From contig NZ_JBHYGG010000247.1 of the NCBI RefSeq assembly GCF_051859125.1, positions 42,723-106,722 on the forward strand: 64,000 bases of DNA, written 5' to 3'. The DNA comes from Gemmata sp051859125 (GTDB taxonomy: Bacteria > Planctomycetota > Planctomycetia > Gemmatales > Gemmataceae). Positions 15,888 to 24,002 of the stretch are shown piece by piece. The first letter of the stretch is position 1. Every line of letters starts with the position of its first letter. Both the position numbers and the translations under genes were made by a program. The notes under the pieces were generated by a model. The model did no database searches. It saw only the letters and a program-made list of their open reading frames with translations, and was not told where the DNA came from.

Positions 15888-16829
15888 TCACGCCGCCATC
15901 GGCAGCGGCGTCCGCGTCGTGCGCTCCAGGGCGCGGCGGGCCTTGTTCGAGCCCCACCCGTGGAGGGCGAACCCGATGACGAGCCCGGCCGTGCGGAGCC
16001 GCCCGTCGTCGAAGCACAGCCGGCAGTCGGTGCAGGCCCGGCCCCGCGTCTGCTGCGGGCACGGGAGCAGCCGCACGCCGCCGGCCGCGTGCGCCGCTTC
16101 GGCCCCGAACTCCGGCACCACCAGGGCGGCCGCGTACCCCCGGCCCCGGGCGGCCGCGACGTCGGCGGCCGTCTCGCAGCTGGCCAGGACCGACACCACG
16201 CCCCACGCGGCCCGGGGCACGGTCCGGTAGGCGTGCGTGTACGCCCACACCTTCACGTCGCAGCCGGCGCCCCGGCCCCGCTCGACGTACCGCCCGCACG
16301 CGGCGGCGATGGCCCGCGTCCCGGCCACGGTCACCGAGTCGCCCGCGACGTGGAGCCGCAGGTCGCGGGTGCCGGGCAGGCCGTCGATTAGGGCGGCCTC
16401 GCGCCGGGCCAGCTCCACCGGCCCGGCCCCGGCCGAGCCCGCGGTGATCCGGTCCCACGTCGCCCGCGTGTTGTCGTGCTCCGCGTAGCACCCCTCCGCC
16501 CGGAACGGGCACGAGGCCGGGCACGACTGGCGGGCAACGTAGGTCGCCGCGGCCCGGCCGAGCTTCGCGTTCAACGAGTGGGCCTTCGCGATCACGCCCG
16601 GGTGCGGGGCGACCGCCGACCGCCAGGCCCGGAACGCCGCCAGGGTCGCCCCCGAGACCCGCCAGGGCCGCTCGGACGCGAGCGGGAACCGGCCCCGCAT
16701 CGGGGACCGCGGCCCGGTCGCCGAGCGCCGGGCCCACCGCCGCGGCTGGGCGGTGGCAACCCCGAACAGGCGGGCCACCTCGGCGGCCTTGTACAGGCGG
16801 TCCGGGTCGATCTCGGGCGCGGCGTCCAT
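15888..16829 (-). CDS. Cysteine-rich phage-type protein (DUF7227-like)
   Basis: The ATG at 16827-16829 is preceded by AAGGGG; an earlier ATG at 16850 lacks a good site. 313 residues. LYKAAEVARLFGV near residue 10 resembles an excisionase-type helix. CPASCPFRAEGCYAEHDNTRATWDR near residue 105-130, RLHVAGDSV near 165 and CPQQTRGRACTDCRLCFDD near 265-285 are conserved in a phage protein family that I associate with DUF7227. The eight cysteines may bind a metal cluster. The biochemical role is unknown. Confidence 0.65.
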   Translation of the reverse strand: MDAAPEIDPDRLYKAAEVARLFGVATAQPRRWARRSATGPRSPMRGRFPLASERPWRVSGATLAAFRAWRSAVAPHPGVIAKAHSLNAKLGRAAATYVARQSCPASCPFRAEGCYAEHDNTRATWDRITAGSAGAGPVELARREAALIDGLPGTRDLRLHVAGDSVTVAGTRAIAAACGRYVERGRGAGCDVKVWAYTHAYRTVPRAAWGVVSVLASCETAADVAAARGRGYAAALVVPEFGAEAAHAAGGVRLLPCPQQTRGRACTDCRLCFDDGRLRTAGLVIGFALHGWGSNKARRALERTTRTPLPMAA

Positions 16830-17027
16830 GCGGTCCCCTTGTTGGTTCAATAAGCCGGCTTACCGCACCCCCCGTCGAGAGGATTGGACCACCGCCGGCG
16901 GGGCTCCGTCTTGGGCGGACGGAGACGCTGGACACTCGAGGCTGTCCTGCACCTTCCTCCCGGCCCGCCGTCCTTGGCGGGCCGGCCCTGCCGTCCTTGG
17001 CAGGGGTGGTTCGTGGCCCGGGGGCGC
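16830..17027. promoter_or_regulatory. Intergenic gap, possible promoter region
   Basis: 198 bp between two minus-strand genes. It holds two imperfect copies of CCGTCCTTGGC(G/A)GG at about 16970 and 16992, each in a small hairpin with the preceding CCCGCC or CCTGCC. A small inverted AAGCCGGCTT sits at 16852-16861. No clear -35/-10 pair was found. Confidence 0.3.
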
Positions 17028-17234
17028 TCAGCCGAGGAGGGCCGAGTCGGCGCACCAGGCGTAATCGATCAACCGCGACGGGGAGGGCGGGTTGACCACC
17101 CGGATGAGCACCCAGCCCGGCTCCTCCTCGTCCAGTAGCTTCACGAGCTTGTCCGCCGCTTCGCGGAGTGTCCTTTGCCGCGGGATCAGGTCGACCCCCC
17201 ACTCGTCCTGCACGATCACTTCTTTGCGGTCCAC
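17028..17234 (-). CDS. Hypothetical protein, 68 aa
   Basis: The GTG at 17232-17234 follows GGAGTGACC, the ribosome-site phrase used repeatedly in this operon. The protein is compact and mixed alpha/beta (LREAADKLVKLLDEEEPGWVLIRVV). The family is not recognised. Confidence 0.5.
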   Translation of the reverse strand: MDRKEVIVQDEWGVDLIPRQRTLREAADKLVKLLDEEEPGWVLIRVVNPPSPSRLIDYAWCADSALLG

Positions 17235-17236
17235 GG

Positions 17237-17521
17237 TCACTCCTTGGGTCCGATCCGCCCGGCGATGTCGGGCATGTTCTTGTCTCGCCAGTCGTCGTCG
17301 GGGGCCGGTCCCGGGTTGCGGCCGCGCCGGGCCGCCTCGAGTTGCCGCTCCAGGTCGCGGATCCGGTCGTTGGCGGCGAGGATCGCCTCGACGCCCGACG
17401 CCCACACCCGCTGTGCGGCCCTGCGGCACTCGTCCAGTCGCTCGCGGCACGCCGCGTGTCGTGACCACCCGACCAGGGCCGCGACCGCGAACCCGATGAG
17501 TCCGGTTGCGAGGTGGCTCAC
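17237..17521 (-). CDS. Small membrane protein with coiled-coil tail, 94 aa
   Basis: GTG at 17519-17521. Residues 5-20 (ATGLIGFAVAALVGWS) are hydrophobic. Residues 25-66 form a long amphipathic helix (ERLDECRRAAQRVWASGVEAILAANDRIRDLERQL). The tail is charged. The arrangement resembles a phage spanin or an LysB-type lysis accessory, but no lysin is seen nearby, so the role is open. Confidence 0.45.
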   Translation of the reverse strand: MSHLATGLIGFAVAALVGWSRHAACRERLDECRRAAQRVWASGVEAILAANDRIRDLERQLEAARRGRNPGPAPDDDWRDKNMPDIAGRIGPKE

Positions 17522-17970
17522 GGTCCCTCCGGGGCGACGGGGAAGGGGACGGCCGGCACCGGGATCAAGTCGCCGGGGCCGACCTCGGCGAACGGCCCGG
17601 CGGGCTTGTGCAGCTCGTGCCACAGGTCGGCGTTCGCCAGCGCGAGCCGCGCCGACAGCACCCACAGGTCCGCGAGGTCGGCCGTGACGCGGAGCGAGTG
17701 CGACTCCGCGGCGTCCGCCCGGGCGGCGGCGGTGTCGGCCCGGATCTTCAGCCGGAGCACCTGGTCGCCCAGGTCCCGCTCCCGGGCCGCCGCCTCCGGG
17801 TCGGGGGCGAACGGGTCGTCGACCGCGAGCATCGTCACGCACGTCCCGGCCGACCCGAGGAACAGGCCCGCGACGAGCGCCATGAACTGCCACCGGTCGT
17901 CGAGCCGCCGCCGCGCCACCGCGGCCCGGCCCTCCGCGACCCGCACCGCCTCGTTTGCCACCCGCGTCAT
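17518..17970 (-). CDS. Single-span membrane protein, 150 aa
   Basis: ATG at 17968-17970. A basic N-terminus (AARVARRRLDDRWQ type) precedes a membrane span at about residues 29-50 (FMALVAGLFLGSAGTCVTMLAV), then a long Ala-rich helix with heptads (LGDQVLRLKIRADTAAARADAAESHSLRV) and a Pro-rich tail. It overlaps the 94-residue membrane protein gene by four bases. The function is unknown. Confidence 0.5.
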   Translation of the reverse strand: MTRVANEAVRVAEGRAAVARRRLDDRWQFMALVAGLFLGSAGTCVTMLAVDDPFAPDPEAAARERDLGDQVLRLKIRADTAAARADAAESHSLRVTADLADLWVLSARLALANADLWHELHKPAGPFAEVGPGDLIPVPAVPFPVAPEGP

Positions 17971-18014
17971 CCCTGACCCTCCGTGGTTGGGCCGCCCGTC
18001 GTGGGCGGCCCGGT

Positions 18015-18404
18015 TCATTTGGCCCGGCCCGCCAGCACCAACTCGACCTCGGCGAGGAGCTCGCGCCGCATTTCGGCCCGCGGCGTGTCGTCGAACCAGT
18101 TGAGGAACCACCGGCACGCGGCGGGCTCGCCGAGCCGCTGGTCCGCGTCGAAGCATAGGGCCGCGAACACGTGCTCGACGTGACCCGTCGTCGTGGGTCC
18201 GCCGCCCACGAAGGCGCACAGCCCGAGGACGCACGCCGCCTTGGCCTCGGTGGTCGGCGGCACGGACAGCGGGACCGGGCTCGCTGTTTGCCCCTGGATG
18301 AGCCGCGGGTCGTCGTCCCGGAGCGCGTCGCGGATCGCGACCAGGCGGTCCGTAGAGATGACCGGAGCGAACCCGTCGCGCCACACCAGTCGCCAGCTTT
18401 CCAT
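18015..18404 (-). CDS. Hypothetical protein, 129 aa
   Basis: ATG at 18402-18404; a weak alternative (GTG, MEKV-like extension) lies upstream. It has ESWRLVWRDGFAPVISTDRLVAIRDALRDDDPRL at the N-terminus and EPAACRWFLNWFDDTPRAEMRRELLAEVEL near the C-terminus. It is predicted mostly helical with no known family. Confidence 0.5.
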   Translation of the reverse strand: MESWRLVWRDGFAPVISTDRLVAIRDALRDDDPRLIQGQTASPVPLSVPPTTEAKAACVLGLCAFVGGGPTTTGHVEHVFAALCFDADQRLGEPAACRWFLNWFDDTPRAEMRRELLAEVELVLAGRAK

Positions 18405-18519
18405 GACCTTCTCCCAGTTCAGTAACGGCGTGCGGAATCGCACCGCGGCCCGTAACGTCGAACACCCCGGACCCGCTCCGCCGGCGCGACCACGAGTCGC
18501 CCCGGCCCGCCGTCGTGTC

Positions 18520-18855
18520 TCACACGCACGCCTCGCGGCGCGCCCGCGCCCACCGGAACAGCGGGTCCAGGTCGCGCCGGATCGCTTTGGCCATGTCCCG
18601 CGGCTTGACGGCCCCGGCGCGGCACCAGTCCTTCTCGACCCGGTTCCGCCAGTGGTGGGCGATCTGGTGCCAGGAACCCCGCGTGTGGTCGCAGAACAGC
18701 GGCCGGCCCACGTACTCGCCGTCCGCCCCGTACGTGGCACTCGTGAACTCGCCGAGCCGGTTCAGCACCGCGGCCGCGTCCCTGCCGGCGGACGCCGCGT
18801 CGCGGAGCACCCGGTCGAGGTTCGTCACCCGGCGGATCAGCAGTTCCGTGTCCAT
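18520..18855 (-). CDS. Hypothetical protein, 111 aa
   Basis: ATG at 18853-18855 preceded by GAGGAGGCGGCG. The protein is helical and basic, with RPLFCDHTRGSWHQIAHHWRNRVEKDW in the middle. The several His/Cys/Trp residues suggest a folded nucleic-acid-binding protein, but no family is recognised. Confidence 0.5.
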   Translation of the reverse strand: MDTELLIRRVTNLDRVLRDAASAGRDAAAVLNRLGEFTSATYGADGEYVGRPLFCDHTRGSWHQIAHHWRNRVEKDWCRAGAVKPRDMAKAIRRDLDPLFRWARARREACV

Positions 18856-18939
18856 CGCCGCCTCCTCAGGTTCGTGTGGCGTGTTCCGGCGTTCACCTGT
18901 TGAAGTCTGTCACACGGACCCGCGTCGCGCAAACTCGGT

Positions 18940-19461
18940 TCATCTCTTGGGCGGTCCAAACCAGCCGGCCGCGACCAGGGGGCCGACGGCGTCGAGGTGC
19001 TTGCACCCCGCACTCGGGTGCGTGTCCCGGCCCTCGTTCCAGGCCCGCTCGTTGGCCCGCTCGGTCGACAGGAACGACGTCCCGCCGCACGAGCAGTCGC
19101 TCCCGTCCCGGCCCCCGCACCGCAGCGTGTGCGGCTCGGTCTCCCCGTCCTTCAGGGCGGCAAAGGCGAACCCGAACCCGGCGTCCGCGGGGAAGGGGAG
19201 GAGCGCGTACCGCTCGACCGTCCGGCCCTGCGTGATCGTCAGCCGGCACCGGCCGGGCTCGTACACCGCCCGGCGGGCCCCGGGGCGGGGGAACTTGTGC
19301 GAGGTCACCATCTGCACCCGTGCCGCCACCAGGCCGCCGCCGTCGCACGCGAGGCACCCGACCGCGTCGCCGTCCTCGAACGGCTCGACCCCCGACCCGT
19401 GGCACCACGGGCACGCCACCGGCGGCGTTGCGGTCCCGGGTTCCGGGGCGGCGTCCGTCAC
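18940..19461 (-). CDS. Zinc-knuckle protein, 173 aa
   Basis: GTG at 19459-19461, overlapping the HTH gene stop. CPWCHGSG near residue 18 and CLACDGGG near 37 form a DnaJ-type zinc centre (two CxxCxGxG units). A second cluster, LRCGG...SDCSCGGTSF, lies near 115-125. Such zinc knuckles are common in planctomycete phage genes. The function is unknown. Confidence 0.6.
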   Translation of the reverse strand: MTDAAPEPGTATPPVACPWCHGSGVEPFEDGDAVGCLACDGGGLVAARVQMVTSHKFPRPGARRAVYEPGRCRLTITQGRTVERYALLPFPADAGFGFAFAALKDGETEPHTLRCGGRDGSDCSCGGTSFLSTERANERAWNEGRDTHPSAGCKHLDAVGPLVAAGWFGPPKR

Positions 19462-19724
19462 GACTTCCTCCCGACGGACGCCCGGTAATTGATCACCGCC
19501 GCCTTGGCCCGGCCCGACACGCCGCCGCCGGCCTCGACCGCGACGGCCAGCTCGTCCTCGAACACGTTCCGGTGACACGTCGTGCCCCGGTCGGTCGGGT
19601 CCCGGGGGTCGGTGAACACCGGCCCCCAGTGCCGCCAGAACGTCACCCGGCAGATGCCCATGGCGCGGCAGGCGTCCCGCTGGCGGATCAGCGACGTCTT
19701 CAGCCTCGGTGCGGTGCGGGCCAC
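19458..19724 (-). CDS. Helix-turn-helix-like protein, 88 aa
   Basis: GTG at 19722-19724. LIRQRDACRAMGICRVTFWRHWG is a plausible MerR/excisionase-type helix-turn-helix with the W-R-H recognition helix. The C-terminal FEDELAVAVEAGGG and RAKAAVINYRASVG may dimerise. It could be the element's excisionase or a repressor. Confidence 0.5.
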   Translation of the reverse strand: MARTAPRLKTSLIRQRDACRAMGICRVTFWRHWGPVFTDPRDPTDRGTTCHRNVFEDELAVAVEAGGGVSGRAKAAVINYRASVGRKS

Positions 19725-19726
19725 GC

Positions 19727-19996
19727 TCAGCCCTCCCCGCCGGGGGCCGCGGCCGGGACCAGGGCCCCCGGGACGCCGTCCAGTTCCGCGAGGCCGGCAG
19801 CCTCCCTTTGCGGGGCGACCGGGGCCGCTGCCCGGAGGGTGCGGACGCCCTCGAGCAGCGCCTCCAGGTCCGCCTCGGTGAGCGCCACCTCGATGCGGGG
19901 CGGGAGGCCGCCGCACTCGTCGAGCACGAGCGTCGCTCCGGACGCCGCGTACCGCACGTCGGCCCGCAGCCGCTTCAAGTCGCCGGTGATTGTCAT
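19727..19996 (-). CDS. Hypothetical protein, 89 aa
   Basis: ATG at 19994-19996. The beta-rich start (TITGDLKRLRADVRYAASGATLVLDECGG) is followed by an acidic helix (EVALTEADLEALLEGVRTL) and an Ala/Pro tail. The family is not recognised. Confidence 0.45.
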   Translation of the reverse strand: MTITGDLKRLRADVRYAASGATLVLDECGGLPPRIEVALTEADLEALLEGVRTLRAAAPVAPQREAAGLAELDGVPGALVPAAAPGGEG

Positions 19997-20077
19997 CTGG
20001 GGCTCCTGCGCGCGTACCGTCCCAGGCGCACGGCCGACGGGGCGGTGCGGGTGGGTAACGGTCCTGTTGTGGTGTGG

Positions 20078-21223
20078 TCAGGCAGCGAGCCGCGGCTTGG
20101 CCTTCTTGCCGTCCCGCGCGTGCTTTTCGCGGAGCAGTTGTTCGTACCGGCCGATGATTGCCGACGGCTCGCAGAACGTCCGCTCAAGACCGACCGCGTC
20201 GGCGACCGCCACGCGGACCTCGGCGATGAGTTCCGCTTCGGGCGGCGTCGGCACCCCCGTCGGCCAGTTCTTCGTGTAGAGCAGGTGCTTCGGAATGCGT
20301 GCCTCGGCCCCCTCGCGAACCTTGGCCCGTTCCTTCGCCGCGGCCAGCCGGCCCCGGGTCTCGTCCGACAGGTGCACTGCGAGTGTGTCCCCGAGCCACC
20401 GGGAACCCTGAAAGGCGAACGTCGAGCGAGTCTCCAGGTCGGCCATCCGCCGGGCGAGTGCGAGGTTTCGTTCGTCCCTGGCGCCCGCCTTGTGGTCGGC
20501 GACGGTCGCCAGGATGCACCAGACGCACGACACCCGGGACGCCCCGAACCTCGTGTACGCTTCGTGGAGCGGGAAGTTTTGCTCCGCGGCGTAGGCGAAC
20601 ACGTCCGGAGTGGACCAGTCGATGATCGGGTGCCAGTCCGTGCCCGCCGTCCCGTGGGTGACGCTGGTGAGCTTCGGCTGGGCTTTCGCTACCGGGGCCT
20701 TCGCCCGCTCGGTGGACTCGGCCCGGCGGATGCCGGTCACGTTCAAGATGTGGCACCCGGAGTACCGCTTGCAAAGGGCCCGTGTGATCTGATCCACCTT
20801 CAACTCGGCCGTGCAGAACCGCATGGCCGGGGTCGACCAGGGCAGGATCAACTTCACGCAGGAGAGCGCCTCCCACCGGGCAACGTTGTCCCGCCACCGC
20901 TGCTCCCACCTGTCCATCATGTCCCCCTGCCTGCGCCGCACGACGAGCAGTTCCAGCCCGAGGCGGTCCGCGAGCCGCCGGCACGTCGGGAGCGAATCGG
21001 CCCACTCCGTGGCTCCGAGGTCCGCGTGGACGAGGGTCCGCGGTCCGGCGTGGCCGATTCGGTCCAGGTGGGCGACGGTGGCCAGGGCGACAGCGGACGA
21101 GTCCTTGCCGCCGCTCACGCCGATCGCCACCGGCGAGCCGACTGCCAGGAGCCGGTCGACCTCGGGCGCCGTTGCGATCCCCCTCGGGGTCTCGGTTTCG
21201 GCGATCGTGGGGAGGGGCTTCAC
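20078..21223 (-). CDS. PAPS-reductase/DndC-like ATP pyrophosphatase family protein
   Basis: 381 residues. The PP-loop VAIGVSGGKDSS at residues 32-43 is the ATP pyrophosphatase signature. VHADLGATEWADSLPTC near 65-82 follows as in PAPS reductases. CTAELKV near 137 and a C-terminal SRVSCVWCILAT near 230-241 supply cysteines typical of the phage PAPS-reductase group, possibly for an Fe-S cluster. Known relatives reduce PAPS or, as DndC, take part in DNA phosphorothioation. Here no dnd partners are seen, so a nucleotide or tRNA thiolation role is only possible. It is preceded by an AT-rich divergent region. Confidence 0.85.
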   Translation of the reverse strand: MKPLPTIAETETPRGIATAPEVDRLLAVGSPVAIGVSGGKDSSAVALATVAHLDRIGHAGPRTLVHADLGATEWADSLPTCRRLADRLGLELLVVRRRQGDMMDRWEQRWRDNVARWEALSCVKLILPWSTPAMRFCTAELKVDQITRALCKRYSGCHILNVTGIRRAESTERAKAPVAKAQPKLTSVTHGTAGTDWHPIIDWSTPDVFAYAAEQNFPLHEAYTRFGASRVSCVWCILATVADHKAGARDERNLALARRMADLETRSTFAFQGSRWLGDTLAVHLSDETRGRLAAAKERAKVREGAEARIPKHLLYTKNWPTGVPTPPEAELIAEVRVAVADAVGLERTFCEPSAIIGRYEQLLREKHARDGKKAKPRLAA

Positions 21224-21239
21224 GGGTCGTCTCGCTGGG

Positions 21240-21391
21240 CGGTTGCGTGTCGTGTGGAGGGACAGTACCTTCGCAATTAATTGTTGTCAACAACAACTGA
21301 AGTAATTTTTCTGGTGACGAATACCGTTAATGGTTACAATTCCAGCGCGAACCAACAGTAATGGTTTTCGTAAGCCGTGGGAGAACGTATC
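21240..21391. promoter_or_regulatory. AT-rich divergent promoter region with inverted repeat
   Basis: About 150 bp, markedly richer in A+T than its surroundings, between the minus-strand PAPS-reductase gene and the plus-strand AT-hook-like gene. A 6-bp inverted repeat TTGTTG-TCAA-CAACAA (about 21280-21295) could be an operator. TTGACA-like and TATAAT-like boxes were sought, but none was convincing on either strand. Confidence 0.45.
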
Positions 21392-21736
21392 GTGCCCTCT
21401 GCTGTGGCAAAAGCTCCCAAAAACTCTGGTGCGTCTCCAGGCAAGCGCGGCCCCGGCCGGCCCCGCGCGAAGGTCGAGACCGACACGATGACGTGCCGCG
21501 CTCCGGTCACCTTCAAGGCGGCCTTCGAGTACCTCACGGACGCGCGGCGGACGAAGCACTACGGAACGGAATTGCTGAACGCTGCCGAGGCCTACCTGCG
21601 GCAGATGTACCTGCTCATCAAGTCCGACCCCGCCTCCCGCTTCCTGGACCCGGTCGCCGCCGCCGCGTTCCTCAAGGCCGCCGAGGCGTACTACGCGGAG
21701 GCGGGCGAACCGCTCCCCCAGCCTCCGACCCCGTGA
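21392..21736 (+). CDS. AT-hook-like small protein, 114 aa
   Basis: The GTG at 21392 has GGGAG nine bases upstream; an earlier GTG at 21377 overlaps that site. GKRGPGRPRAK near residues 17-27 is a typical AT-hook (GRP core flanked by basic residues), suggesting minor-groove binding. The C-terminal part is helical (LNAAEAYLRQMYLLIKSD, AAAFLKAAEAYYAEAG). It diverges from the PAPS-reductase gene, so it may act as its regulator. Confidence 0.5.
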   Translation: MPSAVAKAPKNSGASPGKRGPGRPRAKVETDTMTCRAPVTFKAAFEYLTDARRTKHYGTELLNAAEAYLRQMYLLIKSDPASRFLDPVAAAAFLKAAEAYYAEAGEPLPQPPTP

Positions 21737-21875
21737 CCTTCTCGGCCTCGACGTGTGGAAGTATGCCGGCCAGCCCTCCGGGTTGCGTCCGGTTCTCGGC
21801 CAGAAGCGGTCTGGTCTTTGGCTGGTTCGTTTGGCTCCCGTCTGGCTCTCGACCGGGCCGGGCCATGCAACGAAA

Positions 21876-21902
21876 GCGGCCCCAGGGAATTCCTGGGGCC
21901 GC
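21876..21902 (-). terminator. Intrinsic-type terminator for the winged-helix gene
   Basis: An 11-bp perfect stem, GCGGCCCCAGG (21876-21886) with CCTGGGGCCGC (21892-21902), encloses a 5-nt loop. It lies just downstream of the stop of the 151-aa minus-strand gene and is followed in that direction by TTTCG. Confidence 0.6.
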
Positions 21903-21924
21903 GCGTTTGGGTCGGGCCGGCCGG

Positions 21925-22380
21925 CTACCGGAGTTGGAGCGAGTACCCGGACCCGGTCGGGACGATGATGTCGCCCGGGAAGTCACCGAACAGTTCCTTC
22001 AGCGACTTCTTCAGTTCGCCGACGGTCCACTGGATCGTCTTCACCTCAACCACGCTGCCCTTCCACGCCGGGCGCAGCTGGTCCACGTCGGCAACGTCCT
22101 CGCGGATCAGCACCTTCAATAGGTCGAGCTTCCGCCCCGACAGGGGCACCAGCGTCCCGTCGAAGTAGACCCTCCCCTTCCGCTCGGACCATCCCGCCTC
22201 GGCCGCCTCCGGCTCCTCGCCCCCGCCGCCGCCGGCCGCGACGGAGGTGACGGGCACCGCCATGTCGAGCAGCTTCCGGCCGGCGAGGTCGAACACCACC
22301 ACGCGGTCGGCTTGGGCGCCGGTCAGGTGCCGCGCGGCGTTCTGGGCGCTGACCTGGAGCTGTCGGATGGGATCGGACAT
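21925..22380 (-). CDS. Winged-helix-like DNA-binding protein, 151 aa
   Basis: ATG at 22378-22380. The C-terminal half (VYFDGTLVPLSGRKLDLLKVLIRED, then VEVKTIQWTVGELKKSLKELFGD and IVPTGSGYSLQL) has the layout of an OmpR/PhoB winged helix: an N-terminal beta sheet, an LTGRE-like segment, helices, and a final G-x-GY hairpin. The N-terminal half has a beta-rich FDLAGRKLLDMAVPV and a Gly-rich linker. It is probably a transcription regulator without a receiver domain. Confidence 0.55.
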   Translation of the reverse strand: MSDPIRQLQVSAQNAARHLTGAQADRVVVFDLAGRKLLDMAVPVTSVAAGGGGGEEPEAAEAGWSERKGRVYFDGTLVPLSGRKLDLLKVLIREDVADVDQLRPAWKGSVVEVKTIQWTVGELKKSLKELFGDFPGDIIVPTGSGYSLQLR

Positions 22381-22441
22381 GAGCGAAGCCCCCGGCCGCC
22401 GGCTCTTGTGCCGGTCGCGCCGGTGGTAACTATACACCTGT

Positions 22442-22951
22442 TTACGCAGCCGAGGGAGGCGAAGATTGTGCCTTGCGCGTGAGGCACGATTTGGGCGACG
22501 GCGCGTACCCGCCGGCCCGCGACACCTGGACCAGGTGGCCGGCCGCCACGAGCCGCGTGAGGGCGTGGGCGACGCTGTTGGTGCTCTCCGCCATGCCGCT
22601 CGCCCGCTCCAGGTGGGCGACGATCTGCTTCCGGCACACCTTGGCCGCCCCGCCCGCCCGCATGTCGCGCACGGCGATCGCGACCCGCCAGTCGAGGGGC
22701 CGGACCCCCGGGGGCGCGGCGTCCGGGTCGCCGGGCGGGTCGCCCGGCACCGGCTCGGGGGTGTTGTCGAACAGGGCCGGGGTGGGCGGGCGCGCCAGCC
22801 CGGGCAACGGGGCGACTGTGACCGTGAGCCGCACGCCGGCCCGGTCGACCGACGCGGACGACCTGCGCGAAACCTGCCCCCACACCTTCCCTAGGACCAT
22901 TTCGGCCGCCGCGAGCGCCTCCTTCAGCTCGCCGTCGTGGCTCTCTCCCAC
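22442..22951 (-). CDS. Hypothetical winged-helix-like protein, 169 aa
   Basis: ATG at 22949-22951. The N-terminal helix (LKEALAAAEMVLGKVWGQVSRR) is followed by a Pro-rich linker. LDWRVAIAVRDMRAGGAAKVCRKQIVAHLERASGMAESTNSVAHALTRLVAAGHLVQV looks like a winged-helix domain (recognition helix NSVAHALTRL and strand HLVQV). It is divergent from the 108-aa gene across about 200 bp. Confidence 0.5.
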   Translation of the reverse strand: MGESHDGELKEALAAAEMVLGKVWGQVSRRSSASVDRAGVRLTVTVAPLPGLARPPTPALFDNTPEPVPGDPPGDPDAAPPGVRPLDWRVAIAVRDMRAGGAAKVCRKQIVAHLERASGMAESTNSVAHALTRLVAAGHLVQVSRAGGYAPSPKSCLTRKAQSSPPSAA

Positions 22952-23149
22952 GGGTCACCGGGTTCCTGGAACCGTGCCCACAGCGGGAAGGCACGGTTCG
23001 GGTATTTGCTAGTTAAGTGAACGCGAGTACATATTGAACGGGCGGTCCGAAGTTACGCGATGTCGGGAGCGGCGGAATCTTGCCTGCCGCGCCGATTCGG
23101 CGGACGGTCGGGGCGCGCGGGGGCAGGAAATCACAACGGGGGTCACATC
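22952..23149. promoter_or_regulatory. Divergent intergenic region
   Basis: Between the minus-strand 169-aa gene and the plus-strand 108-aa gene. It includes a relatively A/T-rich TTTGCTAGTTAAGTGAACGC stretch at about 23003-23025. It probably holds promoters for both directions; no box was assigned with confidence. Confidence 0.35.
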
Positions 23150-23476
23150 ATGGCAGGTCCGACTTGGTTCTGGGCGTTCGTGGACGCGGCCGGGGAGTTC
23201 ACCACGGTCCCGAAGGGGGGCCGGGCGCTGTCGCTCACGTCGGCCGCGGTCACCGACGCCGACGGCGTCCGGCACGCGGTCCGGGGGGCGGTGGGGTTCG
23301 TGGACCGGCCGCTGCCGGGCGGGAAGTGCGAGTCGCGACTGGCGGTCCGGGGGCGGGTGCTCGGGACGTGGGACGGGCTCTGGCGGGTCGCGTTCACGGG
23401 CGGCACGGAGGTGAGCCTGCGGTGGGAGAGCCCGTACCAGATCGAGTATGGGCCGGCCCCGAAGACCGCCGCGTGA
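23150..23476 (+). CDS. Hypothetical protein, 108 aa
   Basis: The ATG at 23150 follows GGGGGTCACATC; a longer open frame upstream lacks a site. It is beta-rich (TWFWAFVDAAGEFTTVPKGGRALSLTSAAVT, then LWRVAFTGGTEVSLRWESPYQIEYG). No known family. It heads a short plus-strand run that ends with the integrase. Confidence 0.45.
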   Translation: MAGPTWFWAFVDAAGEFTTVPKGGRALSLTSAAVTDADGVRHAVRGAVGFVDRPLPGGKCESRLAVRGRVLGTWDGLWRVAFTGGTEVSLRWESPYQIEYGPAPKTAA

Positions 23477-23486
23477 GGGCCGCCCA

Positions 23487-23966
23487 GTGCCGATGCACGG
23501 CCCGACGACCGACTGGCGGCCCGTGTTCGCGGTCTTCGCGACCGGCCGCCCCGACGCGGTCCCCGCGTCGCTGCTGTTCGCGCACGCGGACCCGACCCGG
23601 TGCCGCGAGGTCCCCGGTGTCCGCGCCGCGTGGGAGTTCCTCGACGAGTGCTTCAGCCGGCGGACCGGGGCGCACCGGCCGTGCGTGTTCGGCCGCGCGG
23701 AAGGGGAGCCGATCGACCTGGCGGTCCAGTGCTACGCGGCGGCCCGCGGCTACCTGTACCTGCCGGAGTACCCGGACATCGCGGGGTGGGGCCGGGCCGC
23801 GGTGTTCCGCCGCGACCTGCACCTCGTGGCGCGCTCGCGGGGGGTCGTGTGGTTCGGCCCGGACGCGGACCGGGACGACTCGCCGCACCACCTCGCGCAG
23901 CTCCTGGGGATCGACTGCCGCGTGGTCCGCGACCTCGCCGCCGGTGGACGCGCCCCGGCCCGCTGA
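23487..23966 (+). CDS. Hypothetical protein, 159 aa
   Basis: The GTG at 23487 has GAGGG seven bases upstream, at the end of the preceding gene; an ATG at 23493 is the alternative. The protein has WRPVFAVFATGRPDAVPASLLF and CRVVRDLAAGG segments, with several Cys/Trp. The family is not recognised. Confidence 0.45.
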   Translation: MPMHGPTTDWRPVFAVFATGRPDAVPASLLFAHADPTRCREVPGVRAAWEFLDECFSRRTGAHRPCVFGRAEGEPIDLAVQCYAAARGYLYLPEYPDIAGWGRAAVFRRDLHLVARSRGVVWFGPDADRDDSPHHLAQLLGIDCRVVRDLAAGGRAPAR

Positions 23967-24002
23967 AGAGAATGGCCCGCACCCCCCGGAAGGAGTCCGC
24001 AC

